Assembly (NCBI GenBank): GCA_902594405.1
Contig: CACJMB010000003.1
Location: forward strand, 113,649 to 177,648
Direction: 5' to 3'
From: an uncultured Pelagibacteraceae bacterium
GTDB taxonomy: Bacteria > Pseudomonadota > Alphaproteobacteria > Pelagibacterales > Pelagibacteraceae
DNA: 64,000 bases
Below are positions 42,446 through 51,670 of this stretch, one piece after another. The position numbers and the translations under genes are program-made. Position 1 is the stretch's first letter; every line of letters starts with the position of its first letter. The notes below the pieces were generated by a model that was not told the origin of the DNA, searched no databases, and was given only the letters and a program-made list of their open reading frames with translations.

Positions 42446-42933
42446 TTTTTCAAAATAATTTTATCTTTTTTAAATTTATAAATAACAAGATTGTTTCCTT
42501 TTCCTTTTCTATCAACAATTAGAAAATTCATATTTTTCATAGAAATTAACGGAAAGTGCCAAATACCAGCATTGTAATTAACCCCAGTTTGTTTTGGGAC
42601 TAAAAAAGATTGGATTTTATTTACATCTGGTTTATCTCCTCTTGGTGCTACAAATACTAAAAATTTTGTATCTTCCATTGGTATAAAGGCTTGGCTTCCT
42701 AAAGGATGTTTTTCCATCATATCAATTTTCATGGGAAACTTTCTTTTTTTTGCTTTAAAAATACTAACAATTGCTTTCCCTTTGTTTTTAGATGCATCTA
42801 CATTTATTAAATCATCAAATCTTTTTGCATACCCATCATTAATATTTATAGGATTTTTTTTTGACGTATTTATTAATTGACCAAATTTAGAAAAATTTTT
42901 TTTAGTAATTTTTTTTGCTTTTATTATTTTCAT
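42442..42933 (-). CDS. allA: Ureidoglycolate lyase
   Basis: MMEKHPLGSQAFIPMEDTKFLVFVAPRGDKPDVNKIQSFLVPKQTGVNYNAGIWHFPLI, AllA signature. Confidence 0.9.
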   Translation of the reverse strand: MKIIKAKKITKKNFSKFGQLINTSKKNPININDGYAKRFDDLINVDASKNKGKAIVSIFKAKKRKFPMKIDMMEKHPLGSQAFIPMEDTKFLVFVAPRGDKPDVNKIQSFLVPKQTGVNYNAGIWHFPLISMKNMNFLIVDRKGKGNNLVIYKFKKDKIILKK

Positions 42934-43916
42934 CTCACAAAATTTCCAAATGCCCTTATTCTTGAAATTCCACCGTCTGGATAGATATTTATTCTAAGAT
43001 AATTTTCCTTACTTCTCTTAATTAAGAATTTTTTAAATATATGTTTCTTGTGAGCTGACAGTTTTGACTTATTTAAAATAAACTTCCAATTTTTTGAATT
43101 ATTGACAATTGATTTATTGGACAGATCTTTTGAAATGCTTGCAGTTTGAATTGAGCAACTATCGGGATAGTTTCCTTTAAAATGATGGGTATCTATCTCT
43201 AGCTTTTTTATTAATCCTGGTTTGCCAAATTTTATTATAAGCCAATCAAAGTTTTTTCCTCTACTTCTTCTTGTTTCCCAACCATCTCCCATATTTTTTC
43301 CTTTACCAGGTGCTATGATATTATCAGCTCTGCCGAAATGTTCATTATTACAACCAATAATTGAAGCGCCATTTAAAACAGATGTAAGGTTGATAGTTTT
43401 GTTATTTAAAAAGTTTTTCTCCATTTCAATTTTTCCATAAAGTCTTAGTCTTGCAACTCCACCATCTGGAAAAATGTTTAGTCTTATATAATTAAAAACA
43501 GATTTGTTGTTTGATTTGAAGCTATGGTTTCGGCTTGGCCCAAGTTTTTTTTTGCTCAGTAAAGAAATCCATTTTGTTTTCTTATTAGGCTTTGTTTTAC
43601 TTAAGCAACCCTCTAACGAAGCATGTGTGGGCTGATTTCCATTGAAATGAGTTGTGTCAATGTCTATGTCAAATATCTTTCCAGGTTTACCAAGTTTTAA
43701 AATTAAATAATCAAAACCTTTTGATCTTCTTCTTCTTGTTTCCCATCCATCCATCCATTTACCATGTTTGTCAAATAGTCCATCTTTAAAAACTGGAGTT
43801 TCGATGTTTAATATTCTATGAGCAGCTGCAAAAAAATCGTCGGTCTTAAATATAACTTTAGATCCAATTCTTGGATCCGCTAAGTTAATCATTTTTGCAC
43901 TTATAAATTTTTTCAT
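42930..43916 (-). CDS. alc: Allantoicase
   Basis: Two tandem allantoicase repeats (MDGWETRRRRSKGFDYLILKLGKPGKIFDIDIDTTHFNGNQP and GDGWETRRSRGKNFDWLIIKFGKPGLIKKLEIDTHHFKGNYP). Confidence 0.94.
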   Translation of the reverse strand: MKKFISAKMINLADPRIGSKVIFKTDDFFAAAHRILNIETPVFKDGLFDKHGKWMDGWETRRRRSKGFDYLILKLGKPGKIFDIDIDTTHFNGNQPTHASLEGCLSKTKPNKKTKWISLLSKKKLGPSRNHSFKSNNKSVFNYIRLNIFPDGGVARLRLYGKIEMEKNFLNNKTINLTSVLNGASIIGCNNEHFGRADNIIAPGKGKNMGDGWETRRSRGKNFDWLIIKFGKPGLIKKLEIDTHHFKGNYPDSCSIQTASISKDLSNKSIVNNSKNWKFILNKSKLSAHKKHIFKKFLIKRSKENYLRINIYPDGGISRIRAFGNFVR

Positions 43917-44410
43917 TTTTTATTTATTTCATTTAAACGAAAGGTTGCGATTTTTTTTACTTGTTTTTTTGCTTCAAGGAATTCACTTTCTACATCACTT
44001 TGTATTCTTTGTCTAAAATTATTCAAAATTTCATTTTTATCTTTACCTTTCACAGCAATTATAAAAGGAAAATTAAACTTTTTTTTATATTCTGAATTTA
44101 ATTTTTTAAATTCTTCATATTCATCATTAGAACATTGGTTTAATTTTGCAGAGGCTTGTTCTGATATAGACTCAGAGGTCATTTTTTTTGCTACAGCAAG
44201 TTCAGGATGAGCATTTAAAATGTCTAAAATTTTATCCTTTTCGTAATTTTCATAAATATCAAGCATTTTAAACACAATATCTTCAAAGTTTTTAAATGGT
44301 TTTAATTCAAAAGCTTCCATAGCAACTGACTCAGTTTTTTCAAAAACATTACCAAATATAGACAAAAAATCAGACTTGTTAAGATCGTTAATGTTATCTA
44401 TTGTTCTCAT
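43913..44410 (-). CDS. uraD: OHCU decarboxylase
   Basis: FLSIFGNVFEKTESVAMEAFELKPF, ILNAHPELAVAKKM, FPFIIAVKGKDKNEILNNFRQRIQ. Confidence 0.92.
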   Translation of the reverse strand: MRTIDNINDLNKSDFLSIFGNVFEKTESVAMEAFELKPFKNFEDIVFKMLDIYENYEKDKILDILNAHPELAVAKKMTSESISEQASAKLNQCSNDEYEEFKKLNSEYKKKFNFPFIIAVKGKDKNEILNNFRQRIQSDVESEFLEAKKQVKKIATFRLNEINKK

Positions 44411-44457
44411 ATAACTTTTAAAAATTTAAGTTTGAAATTAAATGATACTATAATTTT

Positions 44458-44808
44458 ATGACAAAGCTCACAACTCATGTTTTAGATGTGTATTCTGGTA
44501 AACCTGGCAAAGGTATCTTAGTTGAGTTGTTTTATATTAATAATTCAGAACGAAAAAAATTAATGTCAACAAAACTCAATGATGATGGTAGAGCTAATTC
44601 ACCATTAGCAGAGGGAGATGTTTTCATTAAGGGTAAATATGAATTAATTTTTCATATTGGTGACTATTTTAAAAATATATCTTCAGCTAGCGATGTACCA
44701 TTCTTGGATGATGTTGTTATAAGATTTGGTATTTCAGATCCCTCACAGCATTATCATGTTCCTTTACTTGTTTCACCTTGGAGTTATTCTACTTATAGAG
44801 GTAGTTAA
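44458..44808 (+). CDS. uraH: 5-hydroxyisourate hydrolase
   Basis: LTTHVLDVYSGKPGKGILVELF and C-terminal YHVPLLVSPWSYSTYRGS (YRGS hallmark). Confidence 0.96.
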   Translation: MTKLTTHVLDVYSGKPGKGILVELFYINNSERKKLMSTKLNDDGRANSPLAEGDVFIKGKYELIFHIGDYFKNISSASDVPFLDDVVIRFGISDPSQHYHVPLLVSPWSYSTYRGS

Positions 44809-46245
44809 GTGATATCGAGTTCTGTTAAATTTTTATTAAATGACAAGCTTATAGTAATCAAAAATCCCGATCCAAATCAAACGTTACTTAATTATATTAG
44901 AACTGAATTAAAAAAGACGGGAACTAAAGAAGGATGTTCAGAGGGTGGTTGTGGTGCATGTACAATTGTTTTAGGTGAATTGGTAGATAATAAAATTGAA
45001 TATAAAGCAATTAATTCTTGTATTTCGTTTGTCCCAACACTAAATGGTAAACAACTTATAATTGTCGAGGATTTAGTTTCTAAAAATGGACAACTTCATC
45101 CTGTGCAAGATGCTATGGTGAAATTTCATGGCTCTCAATGTGGTTTCTGCACACCAGGATTTGTTATGTCGTTATTTTCAATGTTTAAAAATAACAAAAA
45201 TCTTAATAATGAATTAATATCAGATTCTATATCTGGTAATTTATGTCGTTGTACTGGTTACAGACCCATAATTGATGCTGCAAAAAGTTTAAATAAACTA
45301 AATAAAAATGATCAATTTTCTAAAAATAAAAATAAAGTTATTCAGCAATTAAAAAAAATTAAACCGAAAAATATTTATATTAAAAAAGATGATAAAATTT
45401 ATTTTTCACCAAAAAATATTAAAGATTTAAAAGGTATAATTAAAAAACATTCTAATTTTAGTTTTCTTGCTGGTGGAACTGACTTATCTTTAAAAGTCAC
45501 AAAAGAAAGAAAAGAAATTCCGTTTATAATTGATTTAAAAGAAATTAATGAATTAGATTTTATCAAAGTAAGTAAAAATTATTTAGAAGTTGGTTCTGCC
45601 ACACCTTTAATAAAATTTGAAAAAGAAATTAAAAAATATTATCCAGATTTTTATTTGGTTCTAAAAAGATATGGCTCTGTTCAAATTCGAAATGTTGGGA
45701 CTATAGGCGGCAATATTGCAACAGCATCTCCAATTGGTGACTCACTGCCAATTCTATTATCTTTAAACGCAGAGGTTTTAATTGAAAGTTTTAACAAAAG
45801 AAAAGTGATACCTTTAAATAATTTTTTTCTTGATTACAGAAAAACTAAATTAAAAAACAATGAATTTATTCATTCAATAAAAATACCATTATTTAAGAAA
45901 AATATCTTTAAGGCATTTAAGATATCAAAAAGATTTGATGATGATATTTCATCTGTTTGTGGATCTTTTAATTTTGAGATTAATAAAAATAAAATTAAAG
46001 AGGTTTATATTGCATATGGAGGCATGGCCGCTGTACCAAAAAGAGCTAAAGCATGTGAAAAAATTCTTAAAAACAAGCCTCTTACCATCAATACTTTTGA
46101 TCAAGCAAAAAAATATTTAGAAAAAGATTTAAGTCCTATTGGAGACATGAGAGCTAGTAAAGAATACAGACTAGAGATAGCAAAAAATTTATTGATGAAG
46201 TGTTTCGTAGAAATAAATTCTAATAAGTTATCAAGAGTAAATTAA
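44809..46245 (+). CDS. xdhA: Xanthine dehydrogenase small subunit (2Fe-2S + FAD)
   Basis: GCSEGGCGACTIVLGE, CGFCTPGFVMSLFSM, GNLCRCTGYRPIIDA; FAD domain FLAGGTDLSL, SVQIRNVGTIGGNIATASPIGD. Confidence 0.94.
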   Translation: MISSSVKFLLNDKLIVIKNPDPNQTLLNYIRTELKKTGTKEGCSEGGCGACTIVLGELVDNKIEYKAINSCISFVPTLNGKQLIIVEDLVSKNGQLHPVQDAMVKFHGSQCGFCTPGFVMSLFSMFKNNKNLNNELISDSISGNLCRCTGYRPIIDAAKSLNKLNKNDQFSKNKNKVIQQLKKIKPKNIYIKKDDKIYFSPKNIKDLKGIIKKHSNFSFLAGGTDLSLKVTKERKEIPFIIDLKEINELDFIKVSKNYLEVGSATPLIKFEKEIKKYYPDFYLVLKRYGSVQIRNVGTIGGNIATASPIGDSLPILLSLNAEVLIESFNKRKVIPLNNFFLDYRKTKLKNNEFIHSIKIPLFKKNIFKAFKISKRFDDDISSVCGSFNFEINKNKIKEVYIAYGGMAAVPKRAKACEKILKNKPLTINTFDQAKKYLEKDLSPIGDMRASKEYRLEIAKNLLMKCFVEINSNKLSRVN

Positions 46246-48549
46246 ATGAGTAAAGAGAACTACATTGAGGAAACAAGACCACATGATAGTGCTTATAAGC
46301 ATGTGAGTGGATATGCAGAGTACACTGATGATATTAATGAACCAAAAAATACAATTTATGGTGCTATTGGTTTAAGCAAAAAAGCCCATGCAATAATCAA
46401 AAATATAGACTTAACCGAGGTAAAAAAAAGTGAAGGAGTGATATCAATAGTTACTCAAAGAGATATCCCTGGTAGGAATGACGTAGGTCCTGTTTTTGAA
46501 GGTGATCCAATTTTTCCAGAAAAAAAAGTTGAGTTTTTTGGTCAGCCATTATTTGCAGTAGCTGCTACAACTACAGAACTTGCTAGAAAGGCAGTATTAA
46601 AAGCCAAAATTACCTATAAAGATTTAAAACCTGTTATTACAATTAAGGAAGCTTTAAATAAGAAGCAATTTTTATTTAAACCTAGAAAAGTCAAAAAAGG
46701 TAATCCGTCTAAAAAAATAAAAAATTCCAAAAACAACTTAAAAGGAAATTTTACAACTGGAAGCCAAGAGCACTTCTATCTAGAAGGCCAGGCAGCTTTT
46801 GTTGTTCCTAAAGAAGATGATAATTTTTTAGTTTATAGTTCAACACAACATCCATCAGAAACTCAACAATTAATTGCAAAAATGTTTAATCAAAAAAGTA
46901 ATTCAATAAATGTTGAAGTTAGAAGAATTGGAGGTGGGTTTGGGGGCAAGGAAACAAATTTCATGACAGCATGCATTTGCGCGTTGCTGGCAAAAAAATC
47001 AGGGCAACCAGTTAAATTAAGATTGGATAGAGATGATGATATAATTTTGACTGGTAAGAGACATGAATTTTTATCTGAGTATGAAGTTGGTTTTAATGAT
47101 CAAGGTATCATTGAAGGATTAAAATTAAATTTATCTTCTAATTGTGGAATGTCACCTGATTTATCGGCTGCAATAAACGAGAGAGCTTTGCTTCATGTGG
47201 ACAATGCATATTATATTTCAGATATCGAGGTAACAAATAATTTATGTAAAACAAATATTCCAACCTCAACTGCATTTAGAGGCTTTGGTGGAAATCAAGG
47301 GATGATGGCTATAGAAAATATTATAGATAATATCGCAAGGTATTTAAAAAAAGATCCTATAGAAGTCAGAAAAAAAAATTTTTATCAAAAAGACAAAAGA
47401 AATGTAACTCATTATGGAATGACTGTTGAAGATAATGTCATTAATGAAATATTTAAAAAATTAGAAAGTAAATCTAATTATAAGAAAAGATATTTGGAAA
47501 TAAGAAAATTTAATGAAAAAAATAAATTTAAAAAGAAGGGTATAGCTATTACACCTTTAAAATTTGGTATTTCATTTACAACAATTCATTTAAATCAAGC
47601 TGGAGCTTTAGTTCATATTTACACAGATGGAAGCGTTCATTTAAATCATGGAGGTATAGAAATGGGTCAGGGGACTCACACAAAGATTGCTCAGTTAGTA
47701 GCTAATTCTTTGGGATTACCCTATAATTTAGTTCATATCTCATCAACAAATACAGCCAAGGTTCCAAATACTTCAGCGAGCGCCGCTTCGTCAACTACAG
47801 ACCTTAATGGAGCAGCAGCTCTAAATGCAGTAGCAAAAATTAAATTAAATTTAGAAAAATTTATAAAGAAAAAATATAAGATCTACAACCAAGAGGCAGT
47901 CTATAAAGATCAATATATAATATTTGGAAACAGACAATTTGAATTTAAAAGCATAATTCAAGAGGCATATCTAAATAGAATATCTCTTTCATCATCAGGC
48001 TTCTATTCAACACCAAAAATTAATTTTGATAAAAAAAAATTTAAAGGAAGACCTTTTTATTACTTTTGTTACGGAGCGGCTGTTTCGGAAGTAATTGTAG
48101 ATATATTGACGGGTGAAAATATACTGGAAAGAGTAGATATCTTACATGATGCCGGCAAGCCAATAAATCCAGCGTTAGAACTAGGTCAGATAGAGGGTGG
48201 TTTTATACAAGGACAAGGTTGGCTTACAATAGAGGAATTGAAATGGAAATCAGATGGTCAGATTACAACTTTTTCTCCATCGACTTACAAAATACCTGCA
48301 GTAAGTGATATTCCAAAAAAATTTAATGTAGAAATTTTTAAAGAAGGATTAAATAAAGAAAAAGTTGTTAATAAAGCAAAAACAACTGGTGAACCTCCTT
48401 TGATGCTAGCAATGAGTGTTTTTTATGCAATTAAAGATGCAGTTGCTTCAATTGGAAATTATCAGTTTGCACCAGAACTTAATGCACCAGCAACACCTGA
48501 AAGAATTTTAATGAGTATTAACAAAATTAAAAATAAAATAAAAAATTAA
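46246..48549 (+). CDS. xdhB: Xanthine dehydrogenase molybdopterin subunit
   Basis: RRIGGGFGGKET, STAFRGFGGNQGMMAIE, EMGQGTHTKIAQ, TTGEPPLMLAMSV (XDH-type catalytic Glu motif). Confidence 0.94.
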   Translation: MSKENYIEETRPHDSAYKHVSGYAEYTDDINEPKNTIYGAIGLSKKAHAIIKNIDLTEVKKSEGVISIVTQRDIPGRNDVGPVFEGDPIFPEKKVEFFGQPLFAVAATTTELARKAVLKAKITYKDLKPVITIKEALNKKQFLFKPRKVKKGNPSKKIKNSKNNLKGNFTTGSQEHFYLEGQAAFVVPKEDDNFLVYSSTQHPSETQQLIAKMFNQKSNSINVEVRRIGGGFGGKETNFMTACICALLAKKSGQPVKLRLDRDDDIILTGKRHEFLSEYEVGFNDQGIIEGLKLNLSSNCGMSPDLSAAINERALLHVDNAYYISDIEVTNNLCKTNIPTSTAFRGFGGNQGMMAIENIIDNIARYLKKDPIEVRKKNFYQKDKRNVTHYGMTVEDNVINEIFKKLESKSNYKKRYLEIRKFNEKNKFKKKGIAITPLKFGISFTTIHLNQAGALVHIYTDGSVHLNHGGIEMGQGTHTKIAQLVANSLGLPYNLVHISSTNTAKVPNTSASAASSTTDLNGAAALNAVAKIKLNLEKFIKKKYKIYNQEAVYKDQYIIFGNRQFEFKSIIQEAYLNRISLSSSGFYSTPKINFDKKKFKGRPFYYFCYGAAVSEVIVDILTGENILERVDILHDAGKPINPALELGQIEGGFIQGQGWLTIEELKWKSDGQITTFSPSTYKIPAVSDIPKKFNVEIFKEGLNKEKVVNKAKTTGEPPLMLAMSVFYAIKDAVASIGNYQFAPELNAPATPERILMSINKIKNKIKN

Positions 48550-48550
48550 A

Positions 48551-49021
48551 ATGGAAGATAAAAAAAAATTTATGGCAAGAGCCATTGAGCTATCAATTAA
48601 TAGTGCAAATACTATTGGAGGTCCCTTTGGAAGCGTTATAGTTAAGAATGATAAGATTATTTCAGAGGGTTCTAATAAAGTTACTTCTTCAAATGATCCG
48701 ACTGCTCATGGAGAAATAGTAGCAATTCGAGAAGCCTGTCAAAATTTAAATACTTTCGATCTATCTGGATGTGAGATTTACACATCTTGTGAACCTTGCC
48801 CGATGTGTCTTTCAGCAATTTATTGGTCAAGATTAGATAAAATATATTATGCAAACACTAGAGAAGATGCAAAAAATATAGATTTCGATGACTCGTTTAT
48901 TTATACAGAAATTCCAAAAAAAATTGATGATAGGAAAATTAAAATGGTACAAATGCTTAGAGACGAAGCTTTAAAAGCATTTGAAATTTGGGATAAAAAA
49001 GTAGATAAAATAAAATATTGA
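48551..49021 (+). CDS. guaD: Guanine deaminase (CDA superfamily)
   Basis: GGPFGSVIVKNDKIISEGSNKVTSSNDPTAHGEIVAIREAC, SCEPCPMCLSAIYWSRLDKIYYAN; within the xdh operon. Confidence 0.87.
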   Translation: MEDKKKFMARAIELSINSANTIGGPFGSVIVKNDKIISEGSNKVTSSNDPTAHGEIVAIREACQNLNTFDLSGCEIYTSCEPCPMCLSAIYWSRLDKIYYANTREDAKNIDFDDSFIYTEIPKKIDDRKIKMVQMLRDEALKAFEIWDKKVDKIKY

Positions 49022-49929
49022 TGGAATTTTTACCTTATACAATAAAATGGTTAGAAGTTATTTTAAGATGGGGCCATGTATTATTTGCAATATTATGGGT
49101 AGGTAATAGTTTTTTATTTAATTACTTAGATAATAATTTAAATAAAAATATAACAAGTGATGATATCGATGGCGAAGGATATCTGATGCATTCAGGTTTT
49201 TTTTATAAACTTTCGAGGTTAAAAACATCTCCACCTCAGGATTACTTAAATAGATTAGTTATCTTCAAATGGCAAAGTTACTTAACCTTTGTAACTGGAA
49301 TGTTGCTTTTAGTTGTAATTTACTATTACAACGCTGGTGTATTAATGGTTGATAAGCGTGTTCTGTTAATTACTCCTAGTTATGCAATTATTATCTCACT
49401 TTTATCATTGATTGTTTCTTGGTTTGTTTATGATCTTTTATGTAAGTCAAAATTAATTGAGAATAATATTTTATTTATATCCACAGGAATAGTTCTGCTA
49501 GCAATAGTATCATTTGGACTTACAAAATTATTTGGACCGAAATTTGCAATTTTAAGTGTTGGATTAATCATTGGATCCAATATGTTTGGCAATGTTTTCA
49601 CGGTAATTATCCCTAATCAAATGAATATAATTAGTAGCAGCGAAAGAGGTGAAAAATTTGATATGAGCTTATCTTTAGCAGCTAAACAACGATCAATTCA
49701 CAATAATTATTCAACTTTTTTAGTTTTGTTTATAATGCTTTCTGGGCATTCGAGCTTTTTAGTTTATCATCAATATAATTGGTTAATATTATGTGCGATT
49801 GCGGTTATTTCTGGTGTAGCAAGACATTATTTTAATTTAAGAGGAAGAAACATTCATAGGTTGTATATTCTAATTTCTTCAATAATAGCACTTATCGTTC
49901 TTGCAGTTTTAGTTTTATTATTTAAATAA
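49018..49929 (+). CDS. puuD: Urate hydroxylase PuuD, membrane (urate oxidase N) domain only
   Basis: EVILRWGHVLFAILWVGNSFLFNYLDNNL, GEGYLMHSGFFYKLSR, FKWQSYLTFVTGMLLL, IPNQMNI, SIHNNYSTFLVLFIMLSGHS; 303 aa, no CxxCH. Confidence 0.85.
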   Translation: MMEFLPYTIKWLEVILRWGHVLFAILWVGNSFLFNYLDNNLNKNITSDDIDGEGYLMHSGFFYKLSRLKTSPPQDYLNRLVIFKWQSYLTFVTGMLLLVVIYYYNAGVLMVDKRVLLITPSYAIIISLLSLIVSWFVYDLLCKSKLIENNILFISTGIVLLAIVSFGLTKLFGPKFAILSVGLIIGSNMFGNVFTVIIPNQMNIISSSERGEKFDMSLSLAAKQRSIHNNYSTFLVLFIMLSGHSSFLVYHQYNWLILCAIAVISGVARHYFNLRGRNIHRLYILISSIIALIVLAVLVLLFK

Positions 49930-49945
49930 CTAGATATAAAAAATT

Positions 49946-50470
49946 ATGTCTGAAAAAATGATTGTCAGCTGGGACGAATACAACAAAACTGTTGAGAAAC
50001 TAGCAATCCAAATTGATGAGAGTGGATATCAACCAACAATACTAGTTGGTATCATGCGTGGAGCAGCGCCGATGATAGATGTTTTAAGTAGAATTTTTAA
50101 ATTAAAATGTGCGTATCTTGCAGTCGAATCTTACAGTGGTAAGGGAGTAGAGGATGAGCAGGGTGATATTGTTTTTTCAAGAGAAATGAGTTCGATAGCA
50201 CCTAATATGGGTGGAAAAATACTTTTATGTGATGATTTATCTGATACAGGAATTACTTTTAACAAAAGTATAGATTGGTTAAAAAAATATGAACCCATTA
50301 AAGATAAAATAGAAGACATTAAAACTGCAACATTATTTAAAAAAAAGAAATCAACATTTGAGCCAGACTTCTGTGCAAATAGACTTCCTGATAATCCTTG
50401 GATAGTACAACCCTTCGAAATTTATGAAGAATTAAGGATTGAAGAAATCAAAAAAAAACATCAGATATAA
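49946..50470 (+). CDS. Purine phosphoribosyltransferase (type I PRT fold)
   Basis: PTILVGIMRGAAPMIDVLSR and ILLCDDLSDTGITFNKS PRPP loop. Confidence 0.82.
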   Translation: MSEKMIVSWDEYNKTVEKLAIQIDESGYQPTILVGIMRGAAPMIDVLSRIFKLKCAYLAVESYSGKGVEDEQGDIVFSREMSSIAPNMGGKILLCDDLSDTGITFNKSIDWLKKYEPIKDKIEDIKTATLFKKKKSTFEPDFCANRLPDNPWIVQPFEIYEELRIEEIKKKHQI

Positions 50471-50498
50471 AAAAGGCCAGTTAAAAAACCGGCCTTTT
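50471..50498. terminator. Bidirectional Rho-independent terminator
   Basis: AAAAGGCC (50471-50478) / GGCCTTTT (50491-50498) stem between convergent PRT and BMP genes. Confidence 0.85.
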
Positions 50499-50521
50499 AA
50501 ATTTTTTAAATTGGAAATTGA

Positions 50522-51592
50522 TTACTTAGGTATATCTCCTTCGACACCTTTAACGTAAGTCATCATTCCTGCAAGCATTCCATCATCTGCAGTTTTTCCT
50601 TCCGCTACCATTAAATTACCTTTCTGGTCATAAATTGGTCCAGTGAAAGAATGAACTTTACCAGATGCTAAATCTGCTTGAAGTTTTTTAACTTTTGATC
50701 TTAGGTCAGCTGGCATTTGTGAATCTAAATCTGATATCACAACCATACCGTCTCCAATACCATGCCAAGTATCTTTTTGATTCCATGTACCGTTCGCAAC
50801 AGCTTTAACTCTGTCTACGTAATATGGCCCCCAATTGTTTTCAACTGAAGTCAATACAGCTTTAGGAGCAAACTTGTCCATATCACTTGCTTGTCCAAAA
50901 GCATATACTCCAGCTTTTTCAGCCATTTGAACAATAGCAGTACTATCTGTATGTTGAGCAATTACATCAGCACCTTGATCAATTAAAGCTTTTGCTGCCT
51001 CTGCTTCTTTACCTGGATCGTACCAAGTGAAAGCCCAAACAATTTTAGTTTTAATATTTGGGTTAACTTTTTGAGCTGCTAAAGTAAATGAATTGATGCC
51101 CCTGATAACTTCAGGAATCGGAAAAGATGCAACATAACCAATAACATTTGATTTTGTCATAGTTCCAGCAATTGTTCCCAGGATAGTTCTACCTTCGTAA
51201 AATCTAGCTGCATATGTTGAAACATTTGCATGTTCTCTTTTGTATCCAGTAGCATGTTCAAATTTTACATTTGGAAACTCTTTTGCAACTTTGTTAGTTG
51301 GATTCATGTATCCAAAACTAGTTGTAAAGATTATATCATGACCAGAATTAGCTAATTGTCTAAGAACCCTCTCAGCATCAGCACTTTCTGGAACACCTTC
51401 TACGTAAGTTGTTTTAAATCCGGCAGCTTCAACAGCTTTTCTACCCACATCATGCTGATATGTCCACCCATGGTCACCAGTTGGACCAATATAAACGAAT
51501 GCTGCTTTCACATCCTTTGCTATTGCAGCTACAGTCAATGTAAATAATAAAACTAAAGAAGAGACGAAAGAACGAATAAATATTTTATGCAT
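50522..51592 (-). CDS. BMP family ABC transporter substrate-binding protein
   Basis: Signal peptide; VKAAFVYIGPTGDHGWTYQHDVGRKAVEAAGF, FTTSFGYMNPTNKVAKEFPNVKFEHATG, ADVIAQHTDSTA. Confidence 0.92.
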   Translation of the reverse strand: MHKIFIRSFVSSLVLLFTLTVAAIAKDVKAAFVYIGPTGDHGWTYQHDVGRKAVEAAGFKTTYVEGVPESADAERVLRQLANSGHDIIFTTSFGYMNPTNKVAKEFPNVKFEHATGYKREHANVSTYAARFYEGRTILGTIAGTMTKSNVIGYVASFPIPEVIRGINSFTLAAQKVNPNIKTKIVWAFTWYDPGKEAEAAKALIDQGADVIAQHTDSTAIVQMAEKAGVYAFGQASDMDKFAPKAVLTSVENNWGPYYVDRVKAVANGTWNQKDTWHGIGDGMVVISDLDSQMPADLRSKVKKLQADLASGKVHSFTGPIYDQKGNLMVAEGKTADDGMLAGMMTYVKGVEGDIPK

Positions 51593-51670
51593 AAATTTAT
51601 TTCCCCTTTTGATTTTTTAATAAAATTAAATTTAGATTAAATTACCTAAAAAAAAATAATTATTTTAGAA

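Noticed and set aside
42930-43916. Internal repeat in allantoicase as a recent duplication
   Set aside because: The two GWETRR...DWLI repeats are the normal tandem-domain architecture of allantoicase.
44449-44454. Perfect TATAAT just before uraH as a -10 box
   Set aside because: Only 3 nt from the ATG and without a clear -35; TSS would fall at or inside the start codon, so likely chance in AT-rich DNA.
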